A stretch of DNA of 64,000 nt from Terrabacter sp. MAHUQ-38 (GTDB taxonomy: Bacteria; Actinomycetota; Actinomycetes; Actinomycetales; Dermatophilaceae): positions 434,678 to 498,677 of the forward strand of contig NZ_JACVCU010000005.1 of NCBI RefSeq assembly GCF_014518425.1. Reading direction: 5' to 3'. The stretch's first letter is position 1. Each line of letters opens with the position of its first letter. The notes below the pieces were generated by a model. The model was not told where the DNA came from, did not search any database, and saw nothing but the letters and a program-made list of their open reading frames with translations. Positions 19,316 through 28,456 of the stretch are shown here, in pieces. The position numbers and the translations under genes were made by a program.

Positions 19316-21321
19316 AGCGCTCCGCCGCGCACCGAGCCCGGGATGGGCGGCTGGTCGATCCAGTCACGCTCGGCGCCCTCGGACGACGCGAGCTGCCACG
19401 GCACGCTGACGACCATGACGCCCGGCGTGAAGAGCAGTCGCGCCTTGAGCCGCAGGGCGCTGTGGTTGTGCAGCACCTGCTCCCACCACTTCCCGAGGAT
19501 GTACTCGGGCAGGTAGACAGTGACGATGTCACGCGGGTTGCCCGACCGGATCGACCGCACGTAGTCGAGGATCGGTCTCGTGATCTGGCGGTAGGGCGAC
19601 GCGAGCACCTTGAGCGGCACCGGGATGTCGTGCCTGTCCCACTCGGCGAGCAGCGCCTGCGTCTCGTCGTGGTCGACGTCCACCGTGACGGCCTCGAGGT
19701 AGGTGGGTCGGCTGGCCCGGGCGTACGCCAAGGCACGCATCGTCGGCTTGTGCACCTTGGAGATGCAGACGATGGCGTGCACGTGGCTCGGCAGCATCGG
19801 CTTCTCGACGTCCCAGTCGATGGCGAGCTCGTCGCGCACGCGCGAGTAGTGCTTCTTGATGCCGAGCATGAGGAAGAACAGCACCGCCATGGCGAGGATC
19901 GCGTACTTGGCGCCGGCCTGGAACTTCGTCAGCAGGACCACGACGAGCACGATCCCCGACATGGCGGCTCCCACCGCGTTGATGATCCGCGAGCGCTGCA
20001 TCCGCGCGCGCTCCTTGGCATTGCGCTCGAGCCTCAGGTGACGCGTCCAGTGCCTGACCATGCCGGTCTGGGACGTGGTGAAGGAGACGAACACCCCGAC
20101 GATGTAGAGCTGGATCAGCGCGGTGACCTCGGCCTTGAACACGATGACGAGGAGCATGGCCGATCCGGCGAGGATCAGGATGCCGTTGCTGAACGCGAGC
20201 CGATCTCCGCGCGTGTGCATCTGGCGGGGAAGGTAGCCGTCGCGCGCGAGGATCGAGCCGAGCACCGGGAAGCCGTTGAAGGCGGTGTTGGCTGCGAGGA
20301 CGAGGATCAGGCCCGTGACGATGGAGACGAAGATGACACCGAGCGGGAAGTTCGCGAACACCGCCTCGGCGAGCTGCCCGATGGCAGTGTGCTGCACGTA
20401 GGAGTCGCCGACCGGCTGGCCGTCGCGCAGGAGCTGGGCGCCCGGGTCGTCGGCGATCTTGACACCGGTCCACTGGCTCAGCGCGATGATCGACCCCAGC
20501 ATGACGATCGAGAGCGTGCCCATGAGCAGCAAGGTGGTGGCGGCATTCGCGCTCTTCGGCTTCTTGAAGGCAGGTACGCCGTTGGAGATCGCCTCGACGC
20601 CGGTGAGCGCCGCGCAGCCTGACGAGAAGGCCCGCAGCAGGAGGAAGGCGGCAGCGATACCGGTGAGACCCTGCCCCGGCTCCGGCTCCAGGGTGAGCGA
20701 TGCGCTCTCCGCGGGGGTGAGCGATCCCGAGAAGTGCTGGATGAAGCCGTAGATGCCCATTCCGATGATGGCGAGCATGAAGGCGTACACCGGCACCGCG
20801 AACGCCTTGCCCGACTCGCGGACCCCGCGCAGGTTCATCGCGGTGAGGAAGGCGATGAGGCCCACCGCCACGATCACCTCGTTCCCGCGTACGAAGTCGA
20901 GGACGGTGGAGGCGTTCTGCACACCAGAGGAGATCGAGACCGCGACGGTGAGGACGTAGTCGACCAGCAGTGAGCTCGCGACGGTCAGTCCCGCGCGCGG
21001 ACCGAGGTTGACCGTGGCCACTTCGTAGTCACCGCCCCCCGAGGGGTACGCGTGCACGTTCTGGCGGTACGAGGCGACGACCACCACCATGACGAGCACC
21101 ACGGCGATCGTGATCTGCCAGCTGTGTGTCGTGACGAACGCGCCACCCGCGAGGCCGAGCATGAGCAGGATCTCGTCGGGCGCGTACGCCACGGACGAGA
21201 GCGCGTCACTGGCGAAGATCGGCAGCGCAAGCCGTTTGGGCAGGAGCGTCTCGCCGAGCTTGTCGCTACGCATCGCGCGACCGACGAGGAGGCGCTTGAA
21301 CAGCGAACCGGTACCTGGCAC
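19312..21321 (-). CDS. APC superfamily amino acid permease
   Basis: 669-residue integral membrane transporter with about 12 hydrophobic segments and a soluble C-terminal domain of roughly 150 residues beginning near YSRVRDELAID. The GTG at 21321 was chosen because a TACAGT box (21328-21333) lies 6 nt upstream, making it leaderless; longer frames would run into the divergent trkA gene. It is divergent from two TrkA-type genes, as in mycobacteria (Rv2690c next to ceoB-ceoC), suggesting that the TrkA proteins may gate this or another potassium-linked transporter. Confidence 0.88.
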   Translation of the reverse strand: MPGTGSLFKRLLVGRAMRSDKLGETLLPKRLALPIFASDALSSVAYAPDEILLMLGLAGGAFVTTHSWQITIAVVLVMVVVVASYRQNVHAYPSGGGDYEVATVNLGPRAGLTVASSLLVDYVLTVAVSISSGVQNASTVLDFVRGNEVIVAVGLIAFLTAMNLRGVRESGKAFAVPVYAFMLAIIGMGIYGFIQHFSGSLTPAESASLTLEPEPGQGLTGIAAAFLLLRAFSSGCAALTGVEAISNGVPAFKKPKSANAATTLLLMGTLSIVMLGSIIALSQWTGVKIADDPGAQLLRDGQPVGDSYVQHTAIGQLAEAVFANFPLGVIFVSIVTGLILVLAANTAFNGFPVLGSILARDGYLPRQMHTRGDRLAFSNGILILAGSAMLLVIVFKAEVTALIQLYIVGVFVSFTTSQTGMVRHWTRHLRLERNAKERARMQRSRIINAVGAAMSGIVLVVVLLTKFQAGAKYAILAMAVLFFLMLGIKKHYSRVRDELAIDWDVEKPMLPSHVHAIVCISKVHKPTMRALAYARASRPTYLEAVTVDVDHDETQALLAEWDRHDIPVPLKVLASPYRQITRPILDYVRSIRSGNPRDIVTVYLPEYILGKWWEQVLHNHSALRLKARLLFTPGVMVVSVPWQLASSEGAERDWIDQPPIPGSVRGGAL

Positions 21322-21327
21322 GACGAC

Positions 21328-21333
21328 ACTGTA
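21328..21333 (-). promoter_or_regulatory. Leaderless -10 box of the APC permease gene
   Basis: TACAGT on the minus strand ends 6 nt before the GTG at 21321. A divergent TAGCGT for trkA lies at 21441-21446, leaving about 110 bp of shared control region. Confidence 0.45.
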
Positions 21334-21440
21334 TGACGGATCGCCGGGCCGTACTGACTCACTCGCGGGCGGCGTCCGACCCGTGGTCTCAGGTCCCGGC
21401 GGCGTGTGCGGGCCGCCCGGTGGGGCCGCCGCGAACGGTG

Positions 21441-21446
21441 TAGCGT
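21441..21446 (+). promoter_or_regulatory. Leaderless -10 box of the first trkA gene
   Basis: TAGCGT ends 7 nt before the GTG at 21454 and no Shine-Dalgarno sequence is present. This supports GTG 21454 as start rather than the upstream ATG. Confidence 0.45.
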
Positions 21447-21453
21447 CGCGTCC

Positions 21454-22116
21454 GTGCACTTCGTCATCATGGGATGCGGCCGAGTCGGGTCGACCCTCGC
21501 CCGCACCCTGGGCCGCAGCGGCCACGACGTCGCGATCATCGACGCCGACGCGTCCGCGTTCCGTCGGCTCGGCACGTCCTTCGAGGGTCAGACCGTGACC
21601 GGGATCGGTTTCGACCGAGACACGCTCATCGCCGCCGGCATCCGCGATGCCTACGCGTTCGCGGCCGTCAGCAGCGGCGACAACTCCAACATCCTCGCAG
21701 CCCGCGTGGCGCGCGAGACCTTCGGAGTCGAGCACGTCGCGGCGCGCATCTACGACCCGCAGCGCGCCATGGTCTACCAGCGGCTCGGCATCCCGACGGT
21801 CGCGACGGTGCGCTGGACGTCCGACCAGATGATCCAGCGACTGCTGCCCCAGGGTGCCGTGCCCGAGCTCACCGACCCGAGCGGCAAGATCGTCATCGCC
21901 GAGGTGCCGCTCGCCGACGGATGGGTCGGCAAGCCGCTCACCCTGGTCGAGGAGCAGACTGGCGCGCGGGTCGCCTACGTGACCCGCCTCGGCGAGGGCA
22001 CGCTCCCCCGGCCCGACATGGTCGTCCAGCAGGGTGACCTCGTGCACGTCGCCGCCCCCCGAGACGACCTCGCCCGCGTCGAGCGCCTCTGCGACCAGGC
22101 CCCGGCCGCCCACTGA
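21454..22116 (+). CDS. TrkA-type potassium uptake regulatory protein (first copy)
   Basis: 220-residue cytosolic gating protein. The N-terminal Rossmann (RCK) domain has GCGRVGSTLARTL near residues 7-19, followed by the acidic IIDADAS strand end for the nucleotide ribose, and a C-terminal TrkA-C domain from about 135. Such proteins bind NAD(H) or ATP and control membrane potassium transporters. The second copy follows after 23 bp. The pair corresponds to ceoB-ceoC of mycobacteria. No Trk/Ktr membrane subunit is next to it. Confidence 0.9.
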   Translation: MHFVIMGCGRVGSTLARTLGRSGHDVAIIDADASAFRRLGTSFEGQTVTGIGFDRDTLIAAGIRDAYAFAAVSSGDNSNILAARVARETFGVEHVAARIYDPQRAMVYQRLGIPTVATVRWTSDQMIQRLLPQGAVPELTDPSGKIVIAEVPLADGWVGKPLTLVEEQTGARVAYVTRLGEGTLPRPDMVVQQGDLVHVAAPRDDLARVERLCDQAPAAH

Positions 22117-22139
22117 CCGGCACAGGAGAAGAAACCCCC

Positions 22140-22826
22140 ATGCGCGTCGTCATCGCCGGAGCCGGAAGCGTCGGCCGCTCCATCGCCCGTGAGCTGCTCG
22201 GCAACGGCCATCAGGTCCTGCTCATCGACAAGGACGCGGACGACGTCCAGGCCTCGCGTGTCCCCGAGGCGTCGTGGCTGCTCGCGGACGCCTGCGAGCT
22301 CGCGGCCCTGGAGGAGGCACGGCTCGAGGAGTCCGACGTGTGCGTCGCCGCCACCGGGGACGACAAGGCCAACCTCGTCCTGTCGCTCCTCGCCAAGACC
22401 GAGTTCGGCGTGCCGCGCACCGTCGCCCGCGTCAACAACCCCAAGAACGAGTGGATGTTCGACGAGTCGTGGGGCGTCGACGTCGCGGTCTCGACGCCAC
22501 GCCTCATGACAGCGCTCATCGAGGAGGCCGTCAGCATCGGCGACCTGGTGCGCATCTTCGAGTTCCAGCAGGGGCGCGCCTCGATGGTCGAGATCACCCT
22601 GCCCGAGGGCAGCCCGTTCGCCGGGCGCCGCGTCGGCGACGTCGACTGGCCCTCCGACACCGTGCTCGTCGCGATCATCCGCGAGGAGCGGCCCCTGGCA
22701 CCGACGCCGGACGACGCGATCGAGGCCGGCGACGAGCTGCTCTTCATCACGACGACGCAGCAGGAGGGCCACCTCCAGGACCTGGTGGCCCCGGACCAGC
22801 GTCACCGCACCGACGACGACAGCTGA
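22140..22826 (+). CDS. TrkA-type potassium uptake regulatory protein (second copy)
   Basis: 228 residues, paralogue of the preceding gene. The Rossmann motif GAGSVGRSIAREL is followed by LLIDKDADD; a TrkA-C domain starts around 140 (MVEITLPEGSPFAG). AGGAGAAG precedes the ATG, so unlike the first copy it has a normal ribosome-binding site. Two RCK proteins together probably form a heteromeric ring. The 3' end forms part of a hairpin shared with the convergent DUF3159 gene. Confidence 0.9.
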   Translation: MRVVIAGAGSVGRSIARELLGNGHQVLLIDKDADDVQASRVPEASWLLADACELAALEEARLEESDVCVAATGDDKANLVLSLLAKTEFGVPRTVARVNNPKNEWMFDESWGVDVAVSTPRLMTALIEEAVSIGDLVRIFEFQQGRASMVEITLPEGSPFAGRRVGDVDWPSDTVLVAIIREERPLAPTPDDAIEAGDELLFITTTQQEGHLQDLVAPDQRHRTDDDS

Positions 22827-22859
22827 CTCCGGGTCGCGATCTCTCCGGGATGGAGTCAG
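22823..22859. terminator. Bidirectional hairpin between trkA and DUF3159 genes
   Basis: CTGACTCC (22823-22830) pairs with GGAGTCAG (22852-22859), extended by a short inner GG/CC pairing. It overlaps both stop codons of the convergent genes. Confidence 0.5.
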
Positions 22860-23590
22860 GCAGCGCGGGCGGGGTCGATCGGTGTGCGGCCGCGCACCAG
22901 GATCGCGCCCATAGCGGTCACCGCGAGCAGGTAGGCGGGCCAGCCGAGGACGACCTTGGCGACGCCGAGCGCCGCGACCTGCTCGGCGAGGTACAGCGGA
23001 ACCATGATCGAGAGCCGCACGACGTTGAGGGCGATGAGCACCCACGCGAGCCTGGCCGCGACCGTGACGATGCCCGCGTGTCGGCGCCACCAGGTGGGGT
23101 CCTCCGCGAAGGCCTCGGGCTCGGCGACCCCCACGACGAAGCCGAAGAGCGGCCAACGCGTCAGGTTGGTCAGGAGCAGGACCACGAGCAGGCCGGCGTT
23201 CTGGAGCATTCCCGGCAGGAAGGCGTCCTCGGCGCGTCCTGAGCGGAGCGCGAAGAACGCCGAGATGCCCACTCCCACAGCGGCATACGCGATGAAGCGT
23301 GGGTCCTGGCGCTGGACCAGCCGGACGAGCAGCAGGATCGCGACGCAAGCGCCGGCCACGACGAGGGCGAGCTTCAGGTCCTGGCTGCGCGACCACGTCA
23401 GCGCGAAGGCGAGCGTCGGCACGGCCGACTCCGCCGCACCGCGCCAGCCGCCGATGGCCTCGGACAGCTTGTCGCGCAGCAGCTCCTCGACAGTCTGGTA
23501 GCGGCGCAGGTCGGCCTCGGACCGATCCACCCGGTCGCCGTGCCCGGTGTCTGCCCCGGGTGCGGCAGCGTCCCGATCCGCTTCAGCCAT
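22856..23590 (-). CDS. DUF3159 family membrane protein
   Basis: 244 residues. A charged cytoplasmic N-terminus of about 55 residues (YQTVEELLRDKLSEAIGGWR) precedes four to six hydrophobic segments. The family is actinobacterial, of unknown function, and sits next to the TrkA pair in many genomes (Rv2693c). The start overlaps the OB-fold gene by 8 bp, so the two are co-translated. Confidence 0.85.
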   Translation of the reverse strand: MAEADRDAAAPGADTGHGDRVDRSEADLRRYQTVEELLRDKLSEAIGGWRGAAESAVPTLAFALTWSRSQDLKLALVVAGACVAILLLVRLVQRQDPRFIAYAAVGVGISAFFALRSGRAEDAFLPGMLQNAGLLVVLLLTNLTRWPLFGFVVGVAEPEAFAEDPTWWRRHAGIVTVAARLAWVLIALNVVRLSIMVPLYLAEQVAALGVAKVVLGWPAYLLAVTAMGAILVRGRTPIDPARAA

Positions 23591-24014
23591 TGGACTGTCC
23601 GACCCGGCCGATGATCTCGTAGGCCGGGTTGAACATCGTCAAGACCTTCCGGCGGGCGGTGATACGGCCCGTGGCCTGGATCTTGATGCCCGGCACGATC
23701 CCCGCGATCCGGCGGCGCCCGAGCCAGATCAGGTGCAGCGACTCGGTGCCGTCCCACACCTCGACATCGAGCGCCGGCGTCTCCTCGCGGGGGCGCAGGG
23801 TCACGGAGCGGACCTCACCACAGACCGTGACACGCGTGCGCGGGCGAGCGTCGCGGATGTGGACGACGCCGTCGAGGTCTGAGGACTCCTGGCGCAGCTC
23901 GGCTGCCTCGAGCTCGTGGGACGACCGCGTCAGTCGCTCGGTGAGACGGCGGAGGACGCTGGGGCCGCCCGTGCTCACGAGGACGTCCCCGAGGGGCGCG
24001 GCGCGGAGAGACAC
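23583..24014 (-). CDS. OB-fold nucleic-acid-binding protein
   Basis: Up to 143 residues; an OB-fold of the RecG wedge / tRNA-anticodon type is suggested by VVHIRDARPRTRVTVCGEVR and GIKIQATGRITARRKVLTMF. Conserved Rv2694c-like position between DUF3710 and DUF3159. The start is uncertain: GTG at 24014 gives the longest form, but GTG at 23978 also fits and homologues are shorter. Role unknown. Confidence 0.75.
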   Translation of the reverse strand: MSLRAAPLGDVLVSTGGPSVLRRLTERLTRSSHELEAAELRQESSDLDGVVHIRDARPRTRVTVCGEVRSVTLRPREETPALDVEVWDGTESLHLIWLGRRRIAGIVPGIKIQATGRITARRKVLTMFNPAYEIIGRVGQSNG

Positions 24015-24024
24015 GGGCTGACCA

Positions 24025-24786
24025 TCAGCGGACCTCGGTGATCTCGGGACCGCGCTCGAAGGGCTTGAGGTCCTCAGTGGTCATGCCGGACTCGTCAGGC
24101 TCTGCCTGCTCAGCCCCCTCGGCGCCCTCCGCGTCAGGCAGGTGCAGCGGGAGCAGCTCGCGCGGCGGCATCGCCTCGGCACCGCGGTCGATGACCGTCG
24201 TGCGGATGACCTCGTGCACGGCGTCCGCGGCGGCTGGCTCGATGGCGGCCCGACCGGAGACCACGGCGCGGAGGAACCAGCGCGGACCGTCGACCCCGAC
24301 GAAGCGCGCCGGCATGAACACGGTGCGGCCGTCGGGCCCGGACTGCGGCATCCGCGTCAACAGCTCCTCGCCGAACTCGCCCGTCAGCACCTCCGCGGTG
24401 CCACCGGCGTCGACGATGCTCGCGGCGATCTCGTTGCGGATGTCGATCCAGACACCCTCGGTGCGTGGCGCGGCGAAGGCCTGCAGCTGGACGGCGGACT
24501 CGCCGATCACGGCCGTGACGCCCGTGATCTGCTGCTCCTGCTCGTTGACCTCGAGCCTCAGCTCCATGCCCTGCTGGCCCTTGAGCCAGATGGCACCGAG
24601 ATTGAGGTAGTCGCTGTCGTCGTCGACCTGTGAGCGGTCGAGCGGACCGGTCGTGCCGTCGCCGCGCGGACCTTCGGGGTCGGCACCGTCAAAGTCCGCC
24701 GCCTCGTCGAGGTCGTCGGCCAGGTCCGTGTCCACGGCCTCGGTGTCCGGGCGGTCCTTCGACTTGCCCCGGCTGAAGAGTCCCAC
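24025..24786 (-). CDS. DUF3710 family protein
   Basis: 253 residues. The N-terminus is charged (VGLFSRGKSKDRPDTEAVD) with a long acidic stretch to about residue 60, then a folded core containing LNLGAIWLKGQQGMELRLEV and PQSGPDGRTVFMPARFVGVD, hallmarks of this actinobacterial family (Rv2696c). Function unknown. The start is GTG at 24786, with AGGACGG upstream. Confidence 0.85.
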   Translation of the reverse strand: MGLFSRGKSKDRPDTEAVDTDLADDLDEAADFDGADPEGPRGDGTTGPLDRSQVDDDSDYLNLGAIWLKGQQGMELRLEVNEQEQQITGVTAVIGESAVQLQAFAAPRTEGVWIDIRNEIAASIVDAGGTAEVLTGEFGEELLTRMPQSGPDGRTVFMPARFVGVDGPRWFLRAVVSGRAAIEPAAADAVHEVIRTTVIDRGAEAMPPRELLPLHLPDAEGAEGAEQAEPDESGMTTEDLKPFERGPEITEVR

Positions 24787-24890
24787 GTCGTTTCCGTCCT
24801 TCTGAGTCCTGCTGTCCGGCGGGCGTCGTGCCCGCCGGAGAGGTGGTCGTCTCGGCGCTGACGCAGCGCCCGGCGAACCGTATCCGATGA

Positions 24891-25427
24891 TCACGCCGTC
24901 GCGGGCGTCTCCCCCATCGTCGGCGAGGCGGCGCCCCCGGCACCGAACCCGCCGGTGGATCCGTGTCCAGTGTCCCCCCGACTGGTCTCGTCGAGCGAAT
25001 CGACCGCGACGAAGCGCACCCGCTCGACGCGCTGGACGACGAGCTGGGCGATCCGGTCACCGCGGCGCACCGTGAAGGCTGTGCGTGGGTCGAGGTTGAC
25101 CAGGTTGACGAGGATCTCTCCCCGGTAGCCCTCGTCGACGGTGCCGGGCGCGTTGACGATCGAGATGCCGTGTCGCGCCGCCAGTCCCGACCTGGGGTGG
25201 ACGAAACCTGCGTGCCCGGGCGGGAGCGCGAGCGCCACACCAGTGGGGACGAGCACGCGCTCCCCGGGCTCGATCGTCACGTCGATGCGGGCGCAGAGGT
25301 CGGCGCCCGCATCACCCGGGTGGGCATAGCCGGGCAGCGGCAGGTCGGCGTCGAGCACGCGGACTGCGACGTCGAGGACGTCGGCCTCGACTGCGGGCCG
25401 GTCCGGGACAGCACAAGGGTCGGTCAC
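24891..25427 (-). CDS. dut: dUTP diphosphatase
   Basis: Hydrolyses dUTP to dUMP, keeping uracil out of DNA and feeding thymidylate synthesis. 178 residues with all five trimeric-dUTPase motifs: [36 protein letters not shown] and the C-terminal [13 protein letters not shown]. The GTG at 25427 is favoured because TAGGGT (25436-25441) lies 8 nt upstream; a longer frame overlaps the DUF4193 gene. Confidence 0.95.
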   Translation of the reverse strand: MTDPCAVPDRPAVEADVLDVAVRVLDADLPLPGYAHPGDAGADLCARIDVTIEPGERVLVPTGVALALPPGHAGFVHPRSGLAARHGISIVNAPGTVDEGYRGEILVNLVNLDPRTAFTVRRGDRIAQLVVQRVERVRFVAVDSLDETSRGDTGHGSTGGFGAGGAASPTMGETPATA

Positions 25428-25435
25428 GAGGACCG

Positions 25436-25441
25436 ACCCTA
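25436..25441 (-). promoter_or_regulatory. -10 box of dut
   Basis: TAGGGT on the minus strand, 8 nt before the GTG at 25427, with no Shine-Dalgarno in between. Consistent with a leaderless or very short-leader dut transcript. Confidence 0.4.
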
Positions 25442-25477
25442 CTTGCTCCAGAGCATGCTGCCCGGACCGCGGTGCGC

Positions 25478-25777
25478 TCAGGCCGCGCACTCCGTGCAGA
25501 TCATCATGCCGTTGCTCTCCTTGGCGAGCTGGCTGCGGTGGTGGACGAGGAAACAGCGTGAACAGGTGAACTCGTCGGCCTGCTTGGGCAGGACCCGGAC
25601 CGACAGCTCCTCGCCGGACAGGTCGGCACCCGGGAGCTCGAAGCCCTCGGCCTGCTCGGTCTCGTCGACGTCCACGCTGGACGACGTCTTGTCGACGCGA
25701 CGGGACTTCAGCTCCTCGATCGAGTCTTCATTGAGGTCGTCGTCGGTCTTGCGTGGCGCGTCGTAATCGGTTGCCAT
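25478..25777 (-). CDS. DUF4193 family zinc-ribbon-like protein
   Basis: 99 residues. Acidic, probably disordered N-terminal half, then a Cys-x2-Cys (CSRC) and second Cys-x2-Cys (CTEC) pair, a zinc-ribbon arrangement. The family is restricted to actinobacteria (Rv2699c). Function unknown. In mycobacteria a DUF3093 membrane gene separates it from dut; here they are adjacent. Confidence 0.88.
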   Translation of the reverse strand: MATDYDAPRKTDDDLNEDSIEELKSRRVDKTSSSVDVDETEQAEGFELPGADLSGEELSVRVLPKQADEFTCSRCFLVHHRSQLAKESNGMMICTECAA

Positions 25778-26124
25778 CTCGTTGTCTCACTTCTACTCGT
25801 GCTGCGCCTTGCGGTCTGTGACGCGAAGAACGTTCGTGGGGTCGTGCTTGTTCCCGCTGGGACCCTCGCTGTCAACCCCGCTGTTAACAGCCACGAAACG
25901 TCCGCGTGCGCGTATGGTGCCTGATCCCACCGGCGTTGTCACGTCGCCGGAGCCATTGTCTGAGACACGGGTCGGATCGGTCGGGTGGGACCTACCCTTT
26001 TCGGACCAACAGTTCACCCCCGCTTTGCCATCCACCTACCGAGGCGGGTGCACATTGGGGGTCCTACGGCGCGGTAGGGTCTCCGGACCCGACCGAACGA
26101 CCCCACGGCCCGGAGGTGGCACCC
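25778..26124. other. 347-bp divergent intergenic region
   Basis: Holds the promoters of the DUF4193 gene (minus) and the 61-residue ORF (plus). Visible are a perfect 12-bp palindrome GCTGTTAACAGC (25880-25891) and a TAGGGT box at 26076-26081 upstream of the small ORF. I see no RNA gene. Confidence 0.5.
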
Positions 26125-26310
26125 ATGACCGAGTTCGTCGACCAGATAAGGCAGCGCGTACACGACGCGTTGGGCGACCTCGCCGACGCCCAGGCGGCAA
26201 ACGACGACTACCGCATCCAGGTGCACACCGGTGAGCTCGAGTCGTTCGCGCGCCTCGCGGCCGAGAACGGCATCCGCGTCCCCGAGCTCGAGCCGTTCCA
26301 GGCGGCCTGA
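26125..26310 (+). CDS. Small conserved hypothetical protein
   Basis: 61 residues (MTEFVDQIRQRVHDALGDLA...), two predicted amphipathic helices and no Cys or membrane segment. GGAGG lies 8 nt upstream of the ATG and a terminator follows, so it looks genuine. Similar short helical proteins occur in this neighbourhood in related actinobacteria, but I recognise no named family. Confidence 0.7.
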   Translation: MTEFVDQIRQRVHDALGDLADAQAANDDYRIQVHTGELESFARLAAENGIRVPELEPFQAA

Positions 26311-26364
26311 GCGGGTCCGACCGGACCACCGGGGCGTATGCCGCCCGCAGCCTGACACACGAGG

Positions 26365-26395
26365 ACGCCCCACCCGGCTCGGCCGGGTGGGGCGT
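26365..26395. terminator. Bidirectional terminator hairpin
   Basis: ACGCCCCACCCGGC (26365-26378) and GCCGGGTGGGGCGT (26382-26395) form a perfect 14-bp stem with a 3-nt loop between the small ORF and the convergent suhB gene. Confidence 0.8.
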
Positions 26396-26415
26396 TCGTC
26401 CGTGGCCGGGGTTGC

Positions 26416-27285
26416 TCAGCCGCCCGCGGTCTGCGTGGTGAAGAGGGCGTGCACCTGTCCTACGAGCTCCGGGCCGGCCGCGACCGTGAGCAACCTTCCG
26501 GGCGACTCCTGTTCGCCGACGACGACTCCCCCGGCCTCCTCGACGATCAGCCAGCCGGCCGCCAGGTCCCAGGCGTTGAGCCCCGCCTCGGCGTACGCGT
26601 CCACGGAGCCCTCGGCGACGCGGACGAGGTCGAGCGCGGCGCTGCCGATGCGGCGGATGTCCCGCACGAGTGGCAGCACGCGCAGCAGCACCTCGGCCTG
26701 GCGCGCACGGATCTCCGGCGCGTAGCCGAACCCGGTGGCGAGCAGGGTGCGGGCGAGGCGGTCCTCGGCGGACACGGTGAGGCGCTTCGGCTCGGCGCCG
26801 TCGTCCGACTCCGGGCGGGTCCAGGCGCCGGTGCCGTGACCGGCGTGGTGCACGAGGCGCAGGCACGGGTCGGCGACGGCGCCCGCAACGGGCGTCCAGC
26901 CGCCCTGGGAGTGGGCGTCACCGACGACGACGGCAACGGACACGGCATACGCGGGCACCTCGTAGAGGTAGTTGACGGTGCCGTCGATGGGGTCGATGAC
27001 CCACGTGAGGCCCGACGTGCCGGCCACATCGGCGCCCTCCTCGCCGAGAATGCCGTCGTCGGGGCGGGCCTGCTGGATGAGCCGGTGCAGCAGCTCCTCC
27101 GAGCGACGGTCCATCACCGTCACGACGTCGGTCTCGGTCGACTTCGTGGCGGCGACGCCCATGCGGGGCGGGCGCTCGTCACGGATGAAGCGCGCAGCCT
27201 CCGTCGCGAGGGTGACGCAGAGCCGCTCGAGCTCCTCGACGGTGACGCCGTCGGGGAGGACGGGCTCGGTGCGGATGGTGGTCAT
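26416..27285 (-). CDS. suhB: Inositol monophosphatase family protein
   Basis: Mg-dependent phosphatase acting on inositol monophosphate or related sugar phosphates (289 residues). Metal-site motifs are present: GEEG, the DPIDGTVN signature, and AWDLAAGWLIVEEAGG at the third site. Actinobacteria use this activity to make inositol for phosphatidylinositol and mycothiol. It occupies the Rv2701c position. GAGAGGA precedes the ATG. It is followed on the same strand, upstream by 9 bp, by the ferrochelatase gene, so the two probably form an operon. Confidence 0.9.
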   Translation of the reverse strand: MTTIRTEPVLPDGVTVEELERLCVTLATEAARFIRDERPPRMGVAATKSTETDVVTVMDRRSEELLHRLIQQARPDDGILGEEGADVAGTSGLTWVIDPIDGTVNYLYEVPAYAVSVAVVVGDAHSQGGWTPVAGAVADPCLRLVHHAGHGTGAWTRPESDDGAEPKRLTVSAEDRLARTLLATGFGYAPEIRARQAEVLLRVLPLVRDIRRIGSAALDLVRVAEGSVDAYAEAGLNAWDLAAGWLIVEEAGGVVVGEQESPGRLLTVAAGPELVGQVHALFTTQTAGG

Positions 27286-27294
27286 CGGGTCCTC

Positions 27295-28410
27295 TCAGTC
27301 GCTGCCGCAGAGGGCAGGTCGGGCCTGGCGAAGGTTGGGGCAGCAGCCGGCGGCGCAGACCGATGGCATCCGTCCCTCGAACTGCGGCACCGGCTCGCCG
27401 CGGGCCTCTGCGGCGCGCTCGAGCAGGGCGTCGGCGAGGTCACTGACGAAGACGTCGCCGGTGCCGACGGTCGGAACCCGCACGAGCGCGACGCCGAGCT
27501 CGTCAGCCGTCTGCCTGGCCTCGGTGTCGAGGTCGTACACGACCTCCATGTGGTCGCTGACGAAGCCGATAGGAGCCACCACGACGGTGCGCACCCCGGA
27601 CTCCGCGAGCTCACGGATCCGGTCGTTGACGTCCGGCTCGAGCCACGGTTGGGTGGGCGGCCCGGACCTCGAGCAGAAGACGAGCTCGCCCGTGAGGTCA
27701 CGGTCGAGCGCCCGGTTGGCCTCCGTGGTCAGGCGCGACGCGAGCGCGAGGTGCTGGCGCCGGTAGAGGTTGCCCTCACCGTCGCCCGGCCCCGACGTGT
27801 CGTCCATCGCGTCGGGGATCGAGTGGGTGACGAAGAGCAGGCCGAGCTCGCCGTCGGGCGCGCCGTCGAGGGCGCGCAGGGCCCGCACGAGCTCACCGAG
27901 GTTGGCCTCGGCGAAACCCGGGCGGGGCGCGTACGGCGCCACCTTGTCGAGGTGGAGCTCGAGGCCCTCGTCGGCGAGGGACGCGGCGGCGTCGGCGAGG
28001 TTCTCGCGGTACTGGCGGCACGACGAGTAGCTCGAGTACGCGCTCGTCGTGAGGACGACGATGCGACGGTGCCCGGCGGCGTGCGCGGCGCGGAGGGTGT
28101 CGTCGATGAACGGCTCGCTGTTGCGGTTGCCCCAGAGCACCGGCGTCTCGATGCCGCGTGCGTCGAGCTCGGAGCGCACCGCGGCGATGAGGGCGCGGTT
28201 CTGGTCGTTGATCGGGCTGCGTCCCCCGAACAGGTAGTAGTGCTCGCCCACGGCGGCGAGGCGCTCGTCGGGAATGCCGCGTCCGGCCGTGACTCGGCGC
28301 AGGAACGGCATGACCTCGTCGGGGCCCTCGGGTCCGCCGAAGCCGAGCAGGAGCACGGCGTCGTAGGGGGCGAGGCCGAGGTCGGCCGCCGGGGATGTCT
28401 CTGCTGTCAT
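27295..28410 (-). CDS. hemH: Ferrochelatase (coproporphyrin ferrochelatase type)
   Basis: Inserts Fe(II) into coproporphyrin III in the actinobacterial/Firmicute haem pathway. The 371-residue protein shows YDAVLLLGFGGPEGPDEV at the N-terminus, TSAYSSYSSCRQYREN, and VTHSIPD. Cysteines that bind a [2Fe-2S] cluster in actinobacterial enzymes are visible: one in SSCRQY and three in the tail CAAGCC. The ATG at 28410 is preceded by GCGGAG; the longer frame is antisense to the TRIC gene region and was rejected. Confidence 0.93.
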   Translation of the reverse strand: MTAETSPAADLGLAPYDAVLLLGFGGPEGPDEVMPFLRRVTAGRGIPDERLAAVGEHYYLFGGRSPINDQNRALIAAVRSELDARGIETPVLWGNRNSEPFIDDTLRAAHAAGHRRIVVLTTSAYSSYSSCRQYRENLADAAASLADEGLELHLDKVAPYAPRPGFAEANLGELVRALRALDGAPDGELGLLFVTHSIPDAMDDTSGPGDGEGNLYRRQHLALASRLTTEANRALDRDLTGELVFCSRSGPPTQPWLEPDVNDRIRELAESGVRTVVVAPIGFVSDHMEVVYDLDTEARQTADELGVALVRVPTVGTGDVFVSDLADALLERAAEARGEPVPQFEGRMPSVCAAGCCPNLRQARPALCGSD

Positions 28411-28456
28411 GTCTCCGCCATGGGTCTGGGTGTTCTGATCTCGGGCTGCTGGACCG

